A stretch of DNA of 64,000 nucleotides from the NCBI GenBank assembly GCA_934045075.1, contig OW203751.1:4289822-4353821 (forward strand). Reading direction: 5' to 3'. The translations under genes and the position numbers were made by a program. Below are positions 40,419 through 51,115 of this stretch, piece by piece; the first letter of the stretch is position 1, and each line of letters begins with the position of its first letter. The notes under the pieces are model-generated. The model saw only the letters and a program-made list of their open reading frames with translations. It did no database searches and was not told the origin of the DNA. The stretch comes from Yponomeuta sedellus. Taxonomy: Eukaryota; Arthropoda; Insecta; Lepidoptera; Yponomeutidae.

Positions 40419-40576
40419 AATGGCGTCCACAATTCGCGTATCCCACAATCTAACTTCGACACTGTCAATCGACAATATTGGATTGGCCGCCGCGGCTGAG
40501 CTCACTATAACATCTACGAGTATAAAATATGGCTGTTACCCTAGCATGAATATTTAAATCGACATACAGGGTATTT

Positions 40577-40672
40577 TTCGAAGCGCTGTGGCCTTGTGCA
40601 ACCGAGTGATTGTGAGCAATTACTTTGAGTTAAGCAACCACAGGAGCGGTCAGGTACAGAGTTGGATACCTT
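40577..40672 (+). mobile_element. 5S-SINE 5' fragment
   Basis: GAAGCGCTGTGGCC, GAGTTAAGCAACCACAGGAG, CGGTCAGGTACAGAGTTGGAT; it stops inside the box C region, where a LINE fragment begins. Confidence 0.75.
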
Positions 40673-40674
40673 CT

Positions 40675-40997
40675 TCTTCGTCTTCAGGCTGTATTCACTG
40701 ATGGACATAGCTCTCCCCTAATGAGCGCCATAGCGCCCTGTCTTCGCCATGGGCGACCTGCTGACGCGAAATGTAAGGGAGCGACTTGTAACTTGATCTA
40801 CAACTCTCTTTGGTCGTAAGACCACTCATTGAACGAATGCTTCTTTTCTGAGCTTTGAATACGGTTTCACGTTGCGAAGAGTTACCCCAAAATACCACTC
40901 CATATCTTAGAGTTGACGCTGCAAGACCATGGTATGCGGTGACCACTGCTCGGTGATTTAGTGTTTGTGCTAATTTAAATAATTTAATAGTCAATAA
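40675..40997 (-). pseudogene. Chimeric LINE RT C-terminal fragment
   Basis: The frame from 40994 down to 40695 encodes LNHRAVVTAYHGLAASTLRY, GVVFWGNSSQRETVFKAQKR, SIRSMSGL: the C-terminal (thumb side) part of Jockey/CR1-like insect reverse transcriptases. It then runs in frame into GEDRALWRSLGESYVHQ, the C-terminus of RTE-type LINEs, and on into an RTE 3' end. Two LINE families are joined within one frame. All catalytic RT motifs are missing. Confidence 0.65.
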
Positions 40998-41014
40998 TAT
41001 TCTTATCTTATCTT

Positions 41015-41578
41015 AATAGTGCCTAGTGTGGGGTCACCGTTGCTTTTATTACTTACACACGCTAAACCTTTATTTGTCTAACACAGTTCTACTAGTTTTT
41101 ATTGTCTTTGTGTATTATTCTTCTCGATAATATATATTATTTGTGTTTGTGTATTTGTAAATAAGAGGTAGGCCGTGCAGCTTAGTCGTTGGCACACAGC
41201 TTCGCATTGAGATTTCCATGTAAGTTTAATATCAATTGGTAACCCGAGTTAGTTATATCGACTGAATAAATTTTTGTTCCTTCGTAGTTAACGTTTAAGT
41301 TTTCAACTTTATTCACACGTTGACAAAAAAAAAGTGCGTTGAACCGTGCTAGGGTATATCGCGTAATTATATTTACAAATATGTATGGCCATTAGTCGGC
41401 GCGTGACCCGGCCTTAGGGCCAAAGCTATAGGGTGGTTAGGGTCTTATCTATAGGGTGGCAGTTATGAAAGTGTTGTGGGAAAAATTGGAATGTCCCTTG
41501 TGCAATATAAACATACACATAAAATGGGACAATTATTCAAAATAAAATTGAAACTGTGACTCAGTGAAACTTGTAAAC
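41015..41578. other. No assignable feature
   Basis: AT-rich, no match; CTTATCTTATCTTA at about 41001 is a LINE tail remnant. Confidence 0.35.
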
Positions 41579-41591
41579 GTTACAAGTTTAA

Positions 41592-41840
41592 AAACCTATT
41601 TAGAAGCTAAAAATTCCACTCATACCGGGATTCGTATGTAATACAGAGAATAGTGTAAAGTGGTTCGAAATTTCACTGATGCCGGTGAGTCGCCCATTAG
41701 CTCAATTGGAAGAGCGCTGGCAGGGATAGCCAGAGGTTGCGGGTTCGAATCCCGTTATGGGTGGAATTTTTAGCCTCTAAATAGGTTTTTTAAAATTGTC
41801 CTTAGCACGGGTTAGTGCATTTAAAATAAAAATAGTATAT
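41592..41840 (+). mobile_element. Family A retroposon, copy A15, inverted 5' end, 12-bp TSD
   Basis: TTACAAGTTTAA at 41580-41591 and 41841-41852. Inverted trailer plus B box (AAACCTATTTAGAAGC, CGGGATTCG), then sense leader from TATGTAATACAGAG, tRNA-like part (41691-41763) and tail R. Confidence 0.9.
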
Positions 41841-42127
41841 TTACAAGTTTAACTAGGTGTCCATTTGAAAATCTAGATAATTTTGGTTTTATGTCAAAAT
41901 AACTGACAAAAAAGCTTTAAACTTAGTCTTTTCGGAGTCTTTTGGTTCTGCATTGTATTGGCTTTTTTAATTCCAGACATCTTTCTTATAAACATAATCC
42001 TTTATCTTACAGTAGCTCTTTTGGCACAAAGTAAACTTTAAACATATTTGTAACCGCGTCTCAGACAAGCTTATTATATCTTCAGGGATTTTATTGTACA
42101 AACTTTTTTATTTGTTTTTTTTTTATC

Positions 42128-42205
42128 GTGTCGAAAGCAGCGGCTAACGTAGCAAAACGACATTCAGCAAACCAAATTTAATTCTTTACGATGAATTAAA
42201 GTTTT
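42128..42205 (+). mobile_element. Family D body fragment
   Basis: GAAAGCAGCGGCTAACG, GACATTCAGCAAACC, AATTCTTTACG match 31438-31500. Confidence 0.5.
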
Positions 42206-42244
42206 TCTTAAAGTAATTTTTTTATAAATCTGTTCAAAAAAATA

Positions 42245-42362
42245 GTCCCTAATGAGCGCCACAGCGCCCTGTCTTCAGCTTGCCGCATCCAGCATCTGCA
42301 TGCAGTTTTTCGCTGATCGTCATCCCACCTGGTCGGAGGGCGTCCTACACTACTTTTACCGT
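42245..42362 (-). pseudogene. RTE-type LINE C-terminal fragment
   Basis: In minus sense the frame reads RRPPTRWDDD then WMRQAEDRALWRSLG, the C-terminal signature of RTE-like ORF2 proteins (basic RPxxRWxDD, then RxxWRxLG). Confidence 0.6.
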
Positions 42363-42518
42363 GTCGCATAATTTTCCAAACTGCTAATGCAGTTTATCGG
42401 CGATGTCTTGGTAACAATTTTTGAATAAACTTACACAATCTACGCAACGAAAGGTATCGATAGTACTTTCTGAATCTGAAGCATATTGTTTTCTGATAAC
42501 AAGGTGCCACAAAACATC

Positions 42519-42596
42519 GATATCAACCCTTGTCCCCACTGCTGGGGCACGGCTCTCTTCCTGCATTGCAGGAAGGTTAGGCTCCACCACCAAACG
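42519..42596 (-). mobile_element. 5S-SINE 3' fragment
   Basis: ATCGATATCAACCCTTG, CACTGCTGGGGCACGG, CAGGAAGGTTAGG with a small deletion. Confidence 0.7.
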
Positions 42597-42599
42597 TCA

Positions 42600-43320
42600 C
42601 ACGATATTCTTCATGTAACCTCCATAATATGGGTGCCCCACTGCAGGGCAGTATTACCGTACAATATTTATTTCAATCTAACAGTATCTATGGGTTCTTG
42701 ATCCATTAATGAAAGTCACAATAAAAATATGATCCACAATCCAATGACATAATTCTCATAACGCAGTCGGCCCCGAGTTTTGTTCGAAACTAGCTTCTAT
42801 AAGTACGTATTAAGAGCTACAGTGGTCCAGTGGCGTTGAAGCTCACTCTAACTTTACAAAACACAATACGGGTGCCACGAACAATCTAATAATGCATTCA
42901 ATATATCTTAGGGCCCTTCAGTACGGCTCCTGTTTCAAAATGTTCGATATAGTGGTGGGATTATGTTGCAGCAGAGTTATCGATTTAATGTTTGCGTTAT
43001 GCTGCTTCGAGGTTATCGATTAAGTGGTGGAATTATGCTGCTTCGAGATTGATCGATTAAGTGATGGGATTGTGCTGCCAATGCTTGCTATCTGAGCGGA
43101 GAATTTCATTTAGGTAGTATATTCTTAAGGCGCTGATTCCTGCTATTTCAGGCATTCTGTATAGTATAATGATGTAATGTAGCGAAACATATATATTCTC
43201 TTAATCAAATTTTCTCTAAATTAAAATGGGACCAATCTGACGTTACATCTATTTGAAAAAAAAAACCGTGCATCGTGGCTCAAGCATATAACATATCACA
43301 CTGAGAGCCAAAGGCCAAAC
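42600..43320. other. Mostly unassigned; about 36-bp tandem repeat at 42945-43080
   Basis: GTGGTGGGATTATG..., TTATGCTGCTTCGAGGTTA, TTATCGATTAAGTGGTGG show three to four diverged units. Nothing else recognised. Confidence 0.45.
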
Positions 43321-43331
43321 AAATCAGTTCA

Positions 43332-43650
43332 TTTCCAAATTGTCCTTAGCACGGGTTAGTGTTAGTGCATTAAAAATAAAAATAGTATAATCATGTGGTT
43401 ACAGTGAAATCATTCCGATGTAAAAACCTAACTGCAAAGTAGGTAGTCGGGGCTGTAAGTAATGCAATTTACTTAAGCCAGATGTCGCTGCCTGTACGTA
43501 ATACAGAGAATAGTGTAGAGGTTCGAAATTTCACTGATGCCGGTGAGTCGCCCATTAGCTCAGTTGGATAGAGCGCTGACACGGATAGCCAGAGGTCGCG
43601 GGTTCGAATCCCGGCATGGGTGGAATTTTTAGCCTCTAAATAGGTTTTTA
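43332..43650 (+). mobile_element. Family A retroposon, copy A16 (R-L-T order), 11-bp TSD
   Basis: AAATCAGTTCA at 43321-43331 and 43651-43661. The tail R (TTGTCCTTAGCACGGGTTAG...AAAATAGTATAATC) precedes the leader and tRNA-like part (43549-43622), and the copy ends at AGGTTTTTA. The module order is rotated compared with A10 (L-T-R). Confidence 0.88.
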
Positions 43651-43827
43651 AAATCAGTTCAGTCAGACCACAATAAATGTCTGAACTTGGCTCGGTTGAC
43701 CTTCGTACGTCCTAGCGAAGAGGCGAGTAAACAGTGATAAACTTTCGCTCCAAGTGATTATTCTTGTTTGTTTTAAGCTTTTCTAGGTATAGGTCTTTAG
43801 GGCAGATGTCGACTCTTTATCTGCGTT

Positions 43828-43945
43828 CGTTAGCTGCTGTTGTCTTGAAAAAATCGCTAGCAACTAATAGAGACATTGCGTGAAACTTGAATTGCAGTTA
43901 CATTGCTTTTTTACCTCGGAAAACATAAAAAAAATGTGAAAGAAA
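43828..43945. repeat. Diverged repeat U, copy 1
   Basis: AAAAAATCGCTAGCAACTAATAG and TTACATTGCTTTTTTACC are similar to 44890-44965 (AATAGCGAGCAGCCAATAG, GGCATTGCTTTTATACC). Confidence 0.45.
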
Positions 43946-44207
43946 ATTAATAAAAAAAAACAAAGAAGAAAAAAAATTATTTAACGCCACATAGACATAC
44001 AAAATTTGATAGAAAAGGAAAATACAGAAAAGAAAGCAGGAGTAAAATAAAAGCAGAATAAAAGAGGAACTGCAGATGAATGAAATGAACATAAATTCCA
44101 ACGCTACACTACAACGCTACGTATGTCGATGCAGCGGAAAAAAGGCCTCATGCTCAGTATAGGCTGAGGGTTTGCACCCACAGCACTGATTTTCAGCAAG
44201 GGCCATC

Positions 44208-44516
44208 TGAGTGCTTAGTGCGAGTTTTTTAACTACTCGATCGCGTTAACGTAAACTCATATTTCTATGGCATCGAGGAAGCGCCACCTAGCGACAAGTA
44301 TGGAAATTGAAATTGCTGAGTGCGATTTGTAATGGTTTACGTTGAGAAGTGAACACGTTTACCAGCCAAAACACTAATAAACGCGAGTGCGAGTTGTACT
44401 GTGACAGCGTTTTGCCAGTTCGAACGGTTAACTTACTCATACTAACTACTCAATGCTCGATTAACGCGGTAGTAAAGTTATTCGATTGGATCTGTCAAAC
44501 TCGCACTAAGCACTCA
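44208..44516 (+). mobile_element. MITE S, copy 2
   Basis: GAGTGCTTAGTGCGAGTTT...AAACTCGCACTAAGCACTC, about 309 bp. The interior ATTTCTATGGCATCGAGGAA and GCCACCTAGCGACAAGTATG is nearly the same as in the other two copies. Confidence 0.85.
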
Positions 44517-44617
44517 GGTGACTCACGGAGCATCAAAACGGAACAAACACGCACTCACACTCTCATAAGCAGCCATACTTACACGCATACAAGCACACTC
44601 ACAAATATATACCTATA

Positions 44618-44690
44618 TACATCATCGTCATCGTCAGGCTATACTAGTCCACTGCTGGACATAGCCCTCCCCTAAAGAGCGCCACGTTAA
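44618..44690 (-). mobile_element. RTE-type LINE 3' tail
   Basis: Minus sense GGCGCTCTTTAGGGGAGGG, GTCCAGCAGTGGACTAGTA, CCTGACGATGACGATGAT. Confidence 0.7.
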
Positions 44691-44871
44691 GCTATCATAG
44701 CTATATACCTACATAGTGATAAATAATACGCAATAATTACACTACAAATACTTAAGTAGATATTAATGAATACATAGCAATTTAAATTAAATGAAATACA
44801 CTGTTTAATATCTTGAGTTGCGTAAAATGAAATTTCTCTTATATTTATTAACTACTATTCTTATATTTATT

Positions 44872-44990
44872 AAGCCGCCAACTACCGTGACGTCTTTAAA
44901 AAAATAGCGAGCAGCCAATAGAGATATTGCTTCAAACTCAGATTGGAGTGGCATTGCTTTTATACCATAGAATACATAATAGAAACACTC
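44872..44990. repeat. Diverged repeat U, copy 2
   Basis: See 43828; same order of shared words. Confidence 0.45.
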
Positions 44991-45270
44991 GGAAGAATAT
45001 AAATAAATTAAAAAGTGATATTGCAAAATGATTTTGTATAAATAATAAAACGATATTGTGATATTGTATAAATAATAAAACGAACGACTTCAACAGTGTG
45101 TTTTAATTATAATGTGTTTTATTTCTTTTATTTATAATATAAACAGAAAACTGGGTTTAAAACAAGATAAGCAGGTAAAGGACGATTTATGTGGCCTGGT
45201 CTAGTCGAAAAGAGAAGTAGTAATGGTAACAAACTGAAAGAAAATTAAAAAAGGTGGACGTAATTTTAAT

Positions 45271-45485
45271 TTAAAAAACCTATTTAGAGGCTAAAAATTT
45301 CACACATGCCGGGATTCGAACCCGCAACCTCTGGCTATCCGTGCCAGCGCTCTACCAATTGAGCTCAATTGCGATCAATTCAACGGATAACGGGTTCGAA
45401 TCCCGGCATGTGTGAAATTTTTAGCCTCTAAATAGGTTTTTTAAATTTGTTCCTTAGCACGGGTTAGTGCATTAAAAATAAAAAT
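45271..45485 (+). mobile_element. Palindromic family A retroposon, copy A17, 12-bp TSD
   Basis: CGTAATTTTAAT at 45259-45270 and 45486-45497. Inverted tRNA-like part down to ACCAATTGAGCTCAATT, then a sense B-box half, trailer and tail R. Confidence 0.9.
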
Positions 45486-46053
45486 CGTAATTTTAATGTT
45501 TCAAAATGATAGACAGAATTAAAGAGATATTAAATAATATTATAAACAATACATTAGTCTACACTGTAAGTTCTTAAAATAGTTGTCACAGTTGTTAAGA
45601 TTTCTCATGTTCACTTTTAGATTAAAACGTATTATAAGTATGGCGGTAGTTAGCGCTCCGGAACGCCTTAAAGAGTTTCCTTCACACACAAAATCACTTT
45701 TAGGCAATGAGAGAAGTCTTCCCACGACAATATTTGTCTAAGGCAAGTTCTTTCTGTTATTTATACAGCCTGTAATAACATCGTGGTGTATTTCTAACAC
45801 GTTCGTACTTGGCTGCTTTTCGTAACTTTCGCATTACTTCGTCAAAATTTCTTCTTATGAAAGATCTTATTCCCATAAGATCTTTTTAAAAGGTTATTTC
45901 CCATAGAAACGAAGTTTGGATTAATTTACAAACGACATGCCAGTTCGCCATAGAACTTTGCCAATACCTTTAAAGGTCACAAATCGAGGTTTGATCGTAC
46001 TTAAAATTAGAAATAATCTAATCAAAAAGAAAGTTTTATATTTTAAGCACCAC

Positions 46054-46272
46054 GTTTCTGAATTGAAAACTTTGCGAAGTAAATGGTTAACTGTAGTGCT
46101 GTCTCTCCGAATTTCCCAGAAAAGAGCGCGACAGAATGTCTTACTTACGTATTTGCCTAGTGAGAGAGAGAGAGAGACATTTATTTGAAGCCACAAAGAT
46201 ACAAATATAACACAATGTAACACGATATTAAAAGAAGTGAAATGAAGTTCTCAATTCAAAAACCGGCCCTAA
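46054..46272. mobile_element. MITE M copy interrupted by a LINE-tail-like insert
   Basis: TTTCTGAATTGAAAAC at the left and TTCTCAATTCAAAAACCGGC at the right are M termini. The middle 46160-46225 (GAGAGAGAGAGACATTTATTTG) is foreign. Confidence 0.55.
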
Positions 46273-46783
46273 TATACTCAATTCTAAGCACGAGGAACGC
46301 TTAAATTATATCTTCGAACAAATGGAGGCTTCATGCGTAATTAAACTCATACACAGACAATAATCGTGATGCTTAGCGTATAATAAAACCGTTGTGCTAG
46401 TGAGAAATTATTGGTGCGCTGTAGAAAATGTATTTTTCATTCCTGAGAAACTTTTCAGCAAAACCCGGATCGAAAAACTTCAAACTGATAAAATAGAATC
46501 GCTGAGAGCGTGCACTTTGTGGAATTATATTTCTTAAAATGTTGTGCGATGTGATGCTAAGGCGTGTACGTTTTAGTTCAGAAACTGTCCCAATTCACAG
46601 AAGACAGTAAAAAATACGATTTCTGACTTGAGAAAACACTGAAATGCAATTTAGATCAAAAACATTTTATTCTAAATAGCACATAAATTGCGGCTTATTG
46701 AACGTTACAAGTATTTTCAAAATCTAGATCATTTTGGAGAAAAAAACGTTAGTATGTATTTTCAAAGTCCTTCATTAACAGAA

Positions 46784-47126
46784 TTTCGATATCGACCCTT
46801 GTATGTCCCCACTGCTGGGGCACGGGTCACTTCCTGCGTCGCAGGGAGGTTAGGCCATACTCCACCACAGCGGACAAGTTCGGGTTGTAATACAGTGGCT
46901 TGTAATTTACTGTCAGAAGTTATCAAGCTGCCCGTAAGGCCTCTGACATGGCTTTACATGGCAGCCGATACCAAAGGCTTAGCGTGCCTTGCGAAGCATT
47001 CGTAAAAAATGGCACTAGAGGTAGTCACGGGACGGTCACCAATCCTGCACCTGACCGCGCCTGTTGTTGCCTTACCCTAGTGATTAATTCCAATCACTCG
47101 GTTCGACTAAGCCACGAGCGCTTCTG
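46784..47126 (-). mobile_element. 5S-SINE, near full length
   Basis: Minus sense head GAAGCGCTCGTGGCTTAG to GGGTCGATATCG. Small body deletions near 46870-46890. Confidence 0.85.
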
Positions 47127-47362
47127 AAAGCAAGCGCTGGAAAAGTATCGACTCGTAAACAATATGCAAAACAAATATCGACAATTCAACGGAGCGTCAC
47201 TAATTCACTCCTGTCACATTATAATAGGCGTTTTGTTTGCAATGGCAACACAGGGGGACAGACAGAGGCACTTTACAACTAAAATAGACCGTGAAGGTAT
47301 TACAATAAGGACCGATATCCTTCAAAGATAAATCCGTTGCGATAGGAACATTCAATTTGAAA
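47127..47362. other. No assignable feature
   Basis: No match. Confidence 0.35.
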
Positions 47363-47602
47363 GATGACTATTTTGGTGACCTTTTGAATTCCTACATTTA
47401 GTTCGGATCGGTATAAACCAGAAGTGTCAACTCGGTACTATAAAGGTTTGTGTAGGTGCTACATTTCTAGAGGAGACATCACAGCTGACTTGTGTGGCAA
47501 AATCATGTTTTTTTTCCCTTTATATTGAAGGAAATTATTTCTAAAGATAAAGTACAAAATTTGTCGAGTTATAGAAGCAATACCACACCCGCTAAGTGAA
47601 GA
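47363..47602 (+). repeat. Repeat Q, copy 2
   Basis: Diverged counterpart of 24374-24575. It runs into the first bases of family F (CGCTAAGTGAAGAAAA) before the insertion at about 47603. Confidence 0.65.
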
Positions 47603-47871
47603 AAACAAACAAACATAAAAACAAACACACAAATACTAGTGTACATAAACTATGTTGTTATCTATTTTTATTTATTTTTTTGGTTATTTTTTTCTTTTCT
47701 TTTTCTGCTGATTGTTTTTTAGTGTATTGTAATTATGTAAGACCACGTATCACCTAAATTGGTAGAGGGCACTGGTCTTTGTAACACAGGTTTACCTAGC
47801 TCAGAGATCAGGGACTTCACAAAATAACTTGTACAATTTTTATGTGAATAAATCTTTATCTTATCTTAAAA
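47603..47871 (+). mobile_element. LINE 3' end inserted into family F
   Basis: Ends GAATAAATCTTTATCTTATCTTA. It separates GTGAAGAAAA from AAGCATCGTGAGG, which are contiguous at 24595-24612. Confidence 0.6.
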
Positions 47872-47965
47872 GCATCGTGAGGAAACCCGAGTGTCTGAGG
47901 TGTTCATATTGAAAGCCCTTGAAATCGCCAATCGCGGGCGTGGTAATTAAGCCCTGACTCTATCT
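47872..47965 (+). mobile_element. Family F repeat, remainder after insertion
   Basis: AGCATCGTGAGGAAACCCGA, GTGTCTGAGGTGTTC, GAAATCGCCAATCGCGGGCG. Confidence 0.7.
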
Positions 47966-48119
47966 AAGCTACATAAAAAAAAAACAAATGTTCTTTATTC
48001 AAGGTCAGACCTTACATCTTACCTTTTAGCCCTTAATTAGCTTAGACCTAAAGTTACTTAAGACTAAACTTAGTTGGGACGCCTCCTCTGGAATACGTAA
48101 TTCCTCATTGCTCAATACA

Positions 48120-49577
48120 CGTAATTTGATACAGAAAATTCATCCTAAGCTGAAAGCGCATTAGAAGTTAAAATGAGTTAAGAGTTACGAGTACAATGGT
48201 TCGGGTATCAATAATGGCTCGAAATTCAAACTCTTTTCTTCTTAAATGTTAAAAGAACCTATCTCGCTATTTGTTTTGAAAGATTATCGACTCTATATTA
48301 TAAGGAGTTAAAGGGGATTTATTTGTGGGTGAGTTATGTATGACATAACTGTGGCCAGTGTTCCAGGATTCTTATTTCAGAGTGTCGACACGCTGAAAGT
48401 AGGTAATGTTTTATTTTTGATTCGATTCGCTTCCTTTTTCGTTTATTTTCGGCCAGTAGTTTAGTAACTTGAGTTTTATTCTACGATTATACAGTCTATA
48501 GAATAAAACTCAAGATACGACCGGGGCACAAAAAAGGTTAGAAGAACTTGTCTATGTCCTAAAATGTTCGGATTTATAATATTATATGTATTATTTATAA
48601 AACGCTTCAAGTTGTGCATTCACTTTTTATTCCTATCGATAAGTTGAACAAATAATTTTTTTACGTCTACATACTTAATTATTGATTTTCTATTGAAAAA
48701 ATTCAAATTGAAATTATTTATAAGTGTGGTAACAGTGATAGGCTTGAATCCTTTCGTCAACTTACACCTGAAGGTATTAAGAGTTCGGTGTCACGTTAGA
48801 CCCTAATTATAAACAAATTTATACAAAGTTGAGAGTTAAGCTTAAGTACAAACACATTATAAAAATACAAAAAACTTTATTGTCATAAATGTTTATAAAG
48901 ATTAGGAAGTAAGTTAATTAACTTCTTACTATTTTTTCTAATGAATTCAAAACAAAAGAGTTGTTCAAGTTATTTATTTAACCTTAAATTTGATTCAACC
49001 CACCTTCTAGTGACATATTCCAATATATTTTTTTCTATATTTTAATTGTTTATACACAACATTTTATTATCTTTTAAGCGTCTCATCCGTGACTCGGTGT
49101 GGGTGTAATATGAAGAATTTACGGTCTATTCGTGTGACGAATTCATCCAAATCCATTCAGCCGTTCAGTGAGAGTGAAGTTGCCACGGGGCGCTGCATAA
49201 ATAATCTAATGAGGTATATGCAGAAGCCAAAGTTTTTTTTTAAATTGGATGGATAGATAGATATGTAGATAACACATTTAAATTGGATTTTTGCGTTTGC
49301 CAAGTCACTCCCTGGCATTGAAAAAGCTTATTGTTCAACGCAATCTAACTTGTTGATACCATTGCGCTCCGCCCCACGGGGGTAGACTGATAATCAAGCT
49401 TGTTATGCACAGTTTGACCGGACTTTGTATGGAATTAAACTTAGTTTGGAATAATTTTCCGCCATTTTTATTATCGTTTGGTTTTAAAGTAGCCAGTTTT
49501 AAAATTGGATTCGCACAAAAATTGTGTCTTTCCCCCAGTTTCTGGTACACTGACAAGCTGTTGATCTAATGTTAACA
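48120..49577. other. Long AT-rich stretch; one perfect hairpin
   Basis: CTTGAGTTTTATTCTA (48468-48483) and its exact complement (48499-48514) form a 16-bp stem with a 15-base loop. No other feature and no coding signal. Confidence 0.5.
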
Positions 49578-49588
49578 ACTGGCAGTTG

Positions 49589-49977
49589 TAAAAAACCTAT
49601 TTATAGGCTAAAAATTCCACCCATGCCGGGACTCGAACCCGTGACCTCTGGCTAACCGTGCCAGCGCTCTCCCAACTGACCTAATGGGCGACTCACCAAC
49701 ATCAGTGAAATTTCGAACCTCTTACTGTATACTGTACTGCCTTTACGTAATACAGAGAATATTGTAAAGAGCATCAGTGATATTTCGAACCTCTTTATTG
49801 TTAAGAGGTTCCAAATTTCACTGATGCCGGTGAGTTGCCCATTAGCTCAGTTGGGAGAGCGCTGGCACGGTTATCCAGAGGTCGCGTTCGCGTCCCGGCA
49901 TGGGTGGAATTTTTAGCTCTAAATAGGTTTTTTTTTTAAATTGTCCTTAGCACGGGTGCATTAAAAAGAATATAAGC
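49589..49977 (+). mobile_element. Palindromic family A retroposon, copies A18/A19
   Basis: Inverted tRNA-like part at 49618-49690, mixed leader pieces, sense tRNA-like part at 49836-49906 (three bases missing in the T arm), then tail R. CTGGCAGTTG (49579) and CTGTCAGTTG (49978) are a likely TSD with one mismatch. Confidence 0.85.
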
Positions 49978-50276
49978 TGTCAGTTGACCAAAGTGCATAC
50001 GAAGAAACACATTTGACAGCTGTTAACAGAATGTTAACCCTATCCACGGAGACGAGTTAATATAGCGCTCCCTCTGTTACGTATTACCATACAAATGACG
50101 AAGACAAAAAACGACATTGGCCGTGAACCCCTCTGAATGCTCGTACACACTACGCTACTTTTAACTACAGTAGCCTTCCTCACATGACTACGCGGGCCTG
50201 TGTAATAGTCAGTGCAAAAATTTGGCTAGTAGAAATTCCGTAAACCTTAAAATACGTGAATATTGTAAAGAGAACA

Positions 50277-50352
50277 AAGAGGTTCGAAATTTCACTGATG
50301 CCGGTGAGTCGCCCATTAGCTCAGTTGGAAAGAGCTAATGGGCGACTCACCC
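50277..50352. mobile_element. Family A micro-palindrome, copy A20
   Basis: Leader end followed by GTGAGTCGCCCATTAGCTC (50304-50322) and its exact complement (50332-50350) around a 9-base loop. Only the acceptor and D-stem part of the tRNA-like unit is present. Confidence 0.8.
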
Positions 50353-50519
50353 ATTATGTTCATTAAACACTGTCGAAGTCAAGCTGTCAAGTAATATTAG
50401 TGGTCTCAAATACTCGTTTGACAGCACCCGCGGTCACGTGTACGGTAACGGGGGTAACTCTACGAGCGACGGGTAGACTCGACACCTGAATTATTCAGTC
50501 GTTTAAATGTATTATAATT

Positions 50520-50589
50520 AATTCGCATATTTTCTTTTCAGGTAAGTGCAGGCTTCAATCGGGAGGATTCCAAGAAGTTGATGGTAAGC
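50520..50589 (+). promoter_or_regulatory. Candidate recursive splice site / 42-nt micro-exon
   Basis: CATATTTTCTTTTCAG joins directly to GTAAGT (50542-50547): a strong acceptor abutting a strong donor, the form of a recursive splice site. A second donor GTAAGC at 50584 would close a 42-nt exon (50542-50583), which reads VSAGFNREDSKKLM in one frame and is open in another. Caveat: TCAATCGGGAGG inside it recurs at 50651 in the SINE head, so part may be repeat-derived. Confidence 0.35.
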
Positions 50590-50621
50590 TAAGAAAACAA
50601 CGGAGTTATCATTGAACTATG

Positions 50622-50682
50622 TTTTAGAGGAGCGGTGGAGCACCCGCTTCTCAATCGGGAGGCCATTGGTTCGAATTCCGGC
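50622..50682 (+). mobile_element. tRNA-Glu-like SINE head
   Basis: Anticodon arm CCCGC-TTCTCAA-TCGGG (loop with CTC at 34-36, Glu) and B box GGTTCGAATTCC. A-box region GCGGTGGAGCACC. It passes straight into CATA repeats, and family H follows the array. Confidence 0.6.
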
Positions 50683-50897
50683 ACATACATACATACATAC
50701 ATACATACATACATACATACATACATACATACATACATACATACATACATACATACATACATACATACATACATACATACATACATACATACATACATAC
50801 ATACATACATACATACATACATACATACATACATACATACATACATACATACATACATACATACATACATACATACATACATACATACATACATACA
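50683..50897. repeat. CATA microsatellite, about 54 units
   Basis: Uninterrupted CATA from the SINE head to the H body. Long open frames here are artefacts. Confidence 0.95.
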
Positions 50898-51115
50898 TAA
50901 CCTCACGCTTGTATCCCAGAGGGGTAGGCAGAGACCAGGGACTGCCACTTGCCACGATCCTGACAGATCACCTTCGCTTCATCAACGTTCATATGTAAGT
51001 CGTTGCATGCACGCACGCCGGTTCCGGGTACTTTTTATCTTTCCCTTTGCTAATACATCCCCTATCTGGTCGATGTATGTCCGCCTGGGACGACCCTTAC
51101 CAACCCTTCCACTCA
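50894..51115 (+). mobile_element. Family H repeat, copy 3 (longest)
   Basis: AACCTCACGCTTGTATCCC, CAGGGACTGCCACTTGCC, GGTTCCGGGTACTTTTTATC, then GTATGTCCGCCTGGGACGAC. Confidence 0.8.
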
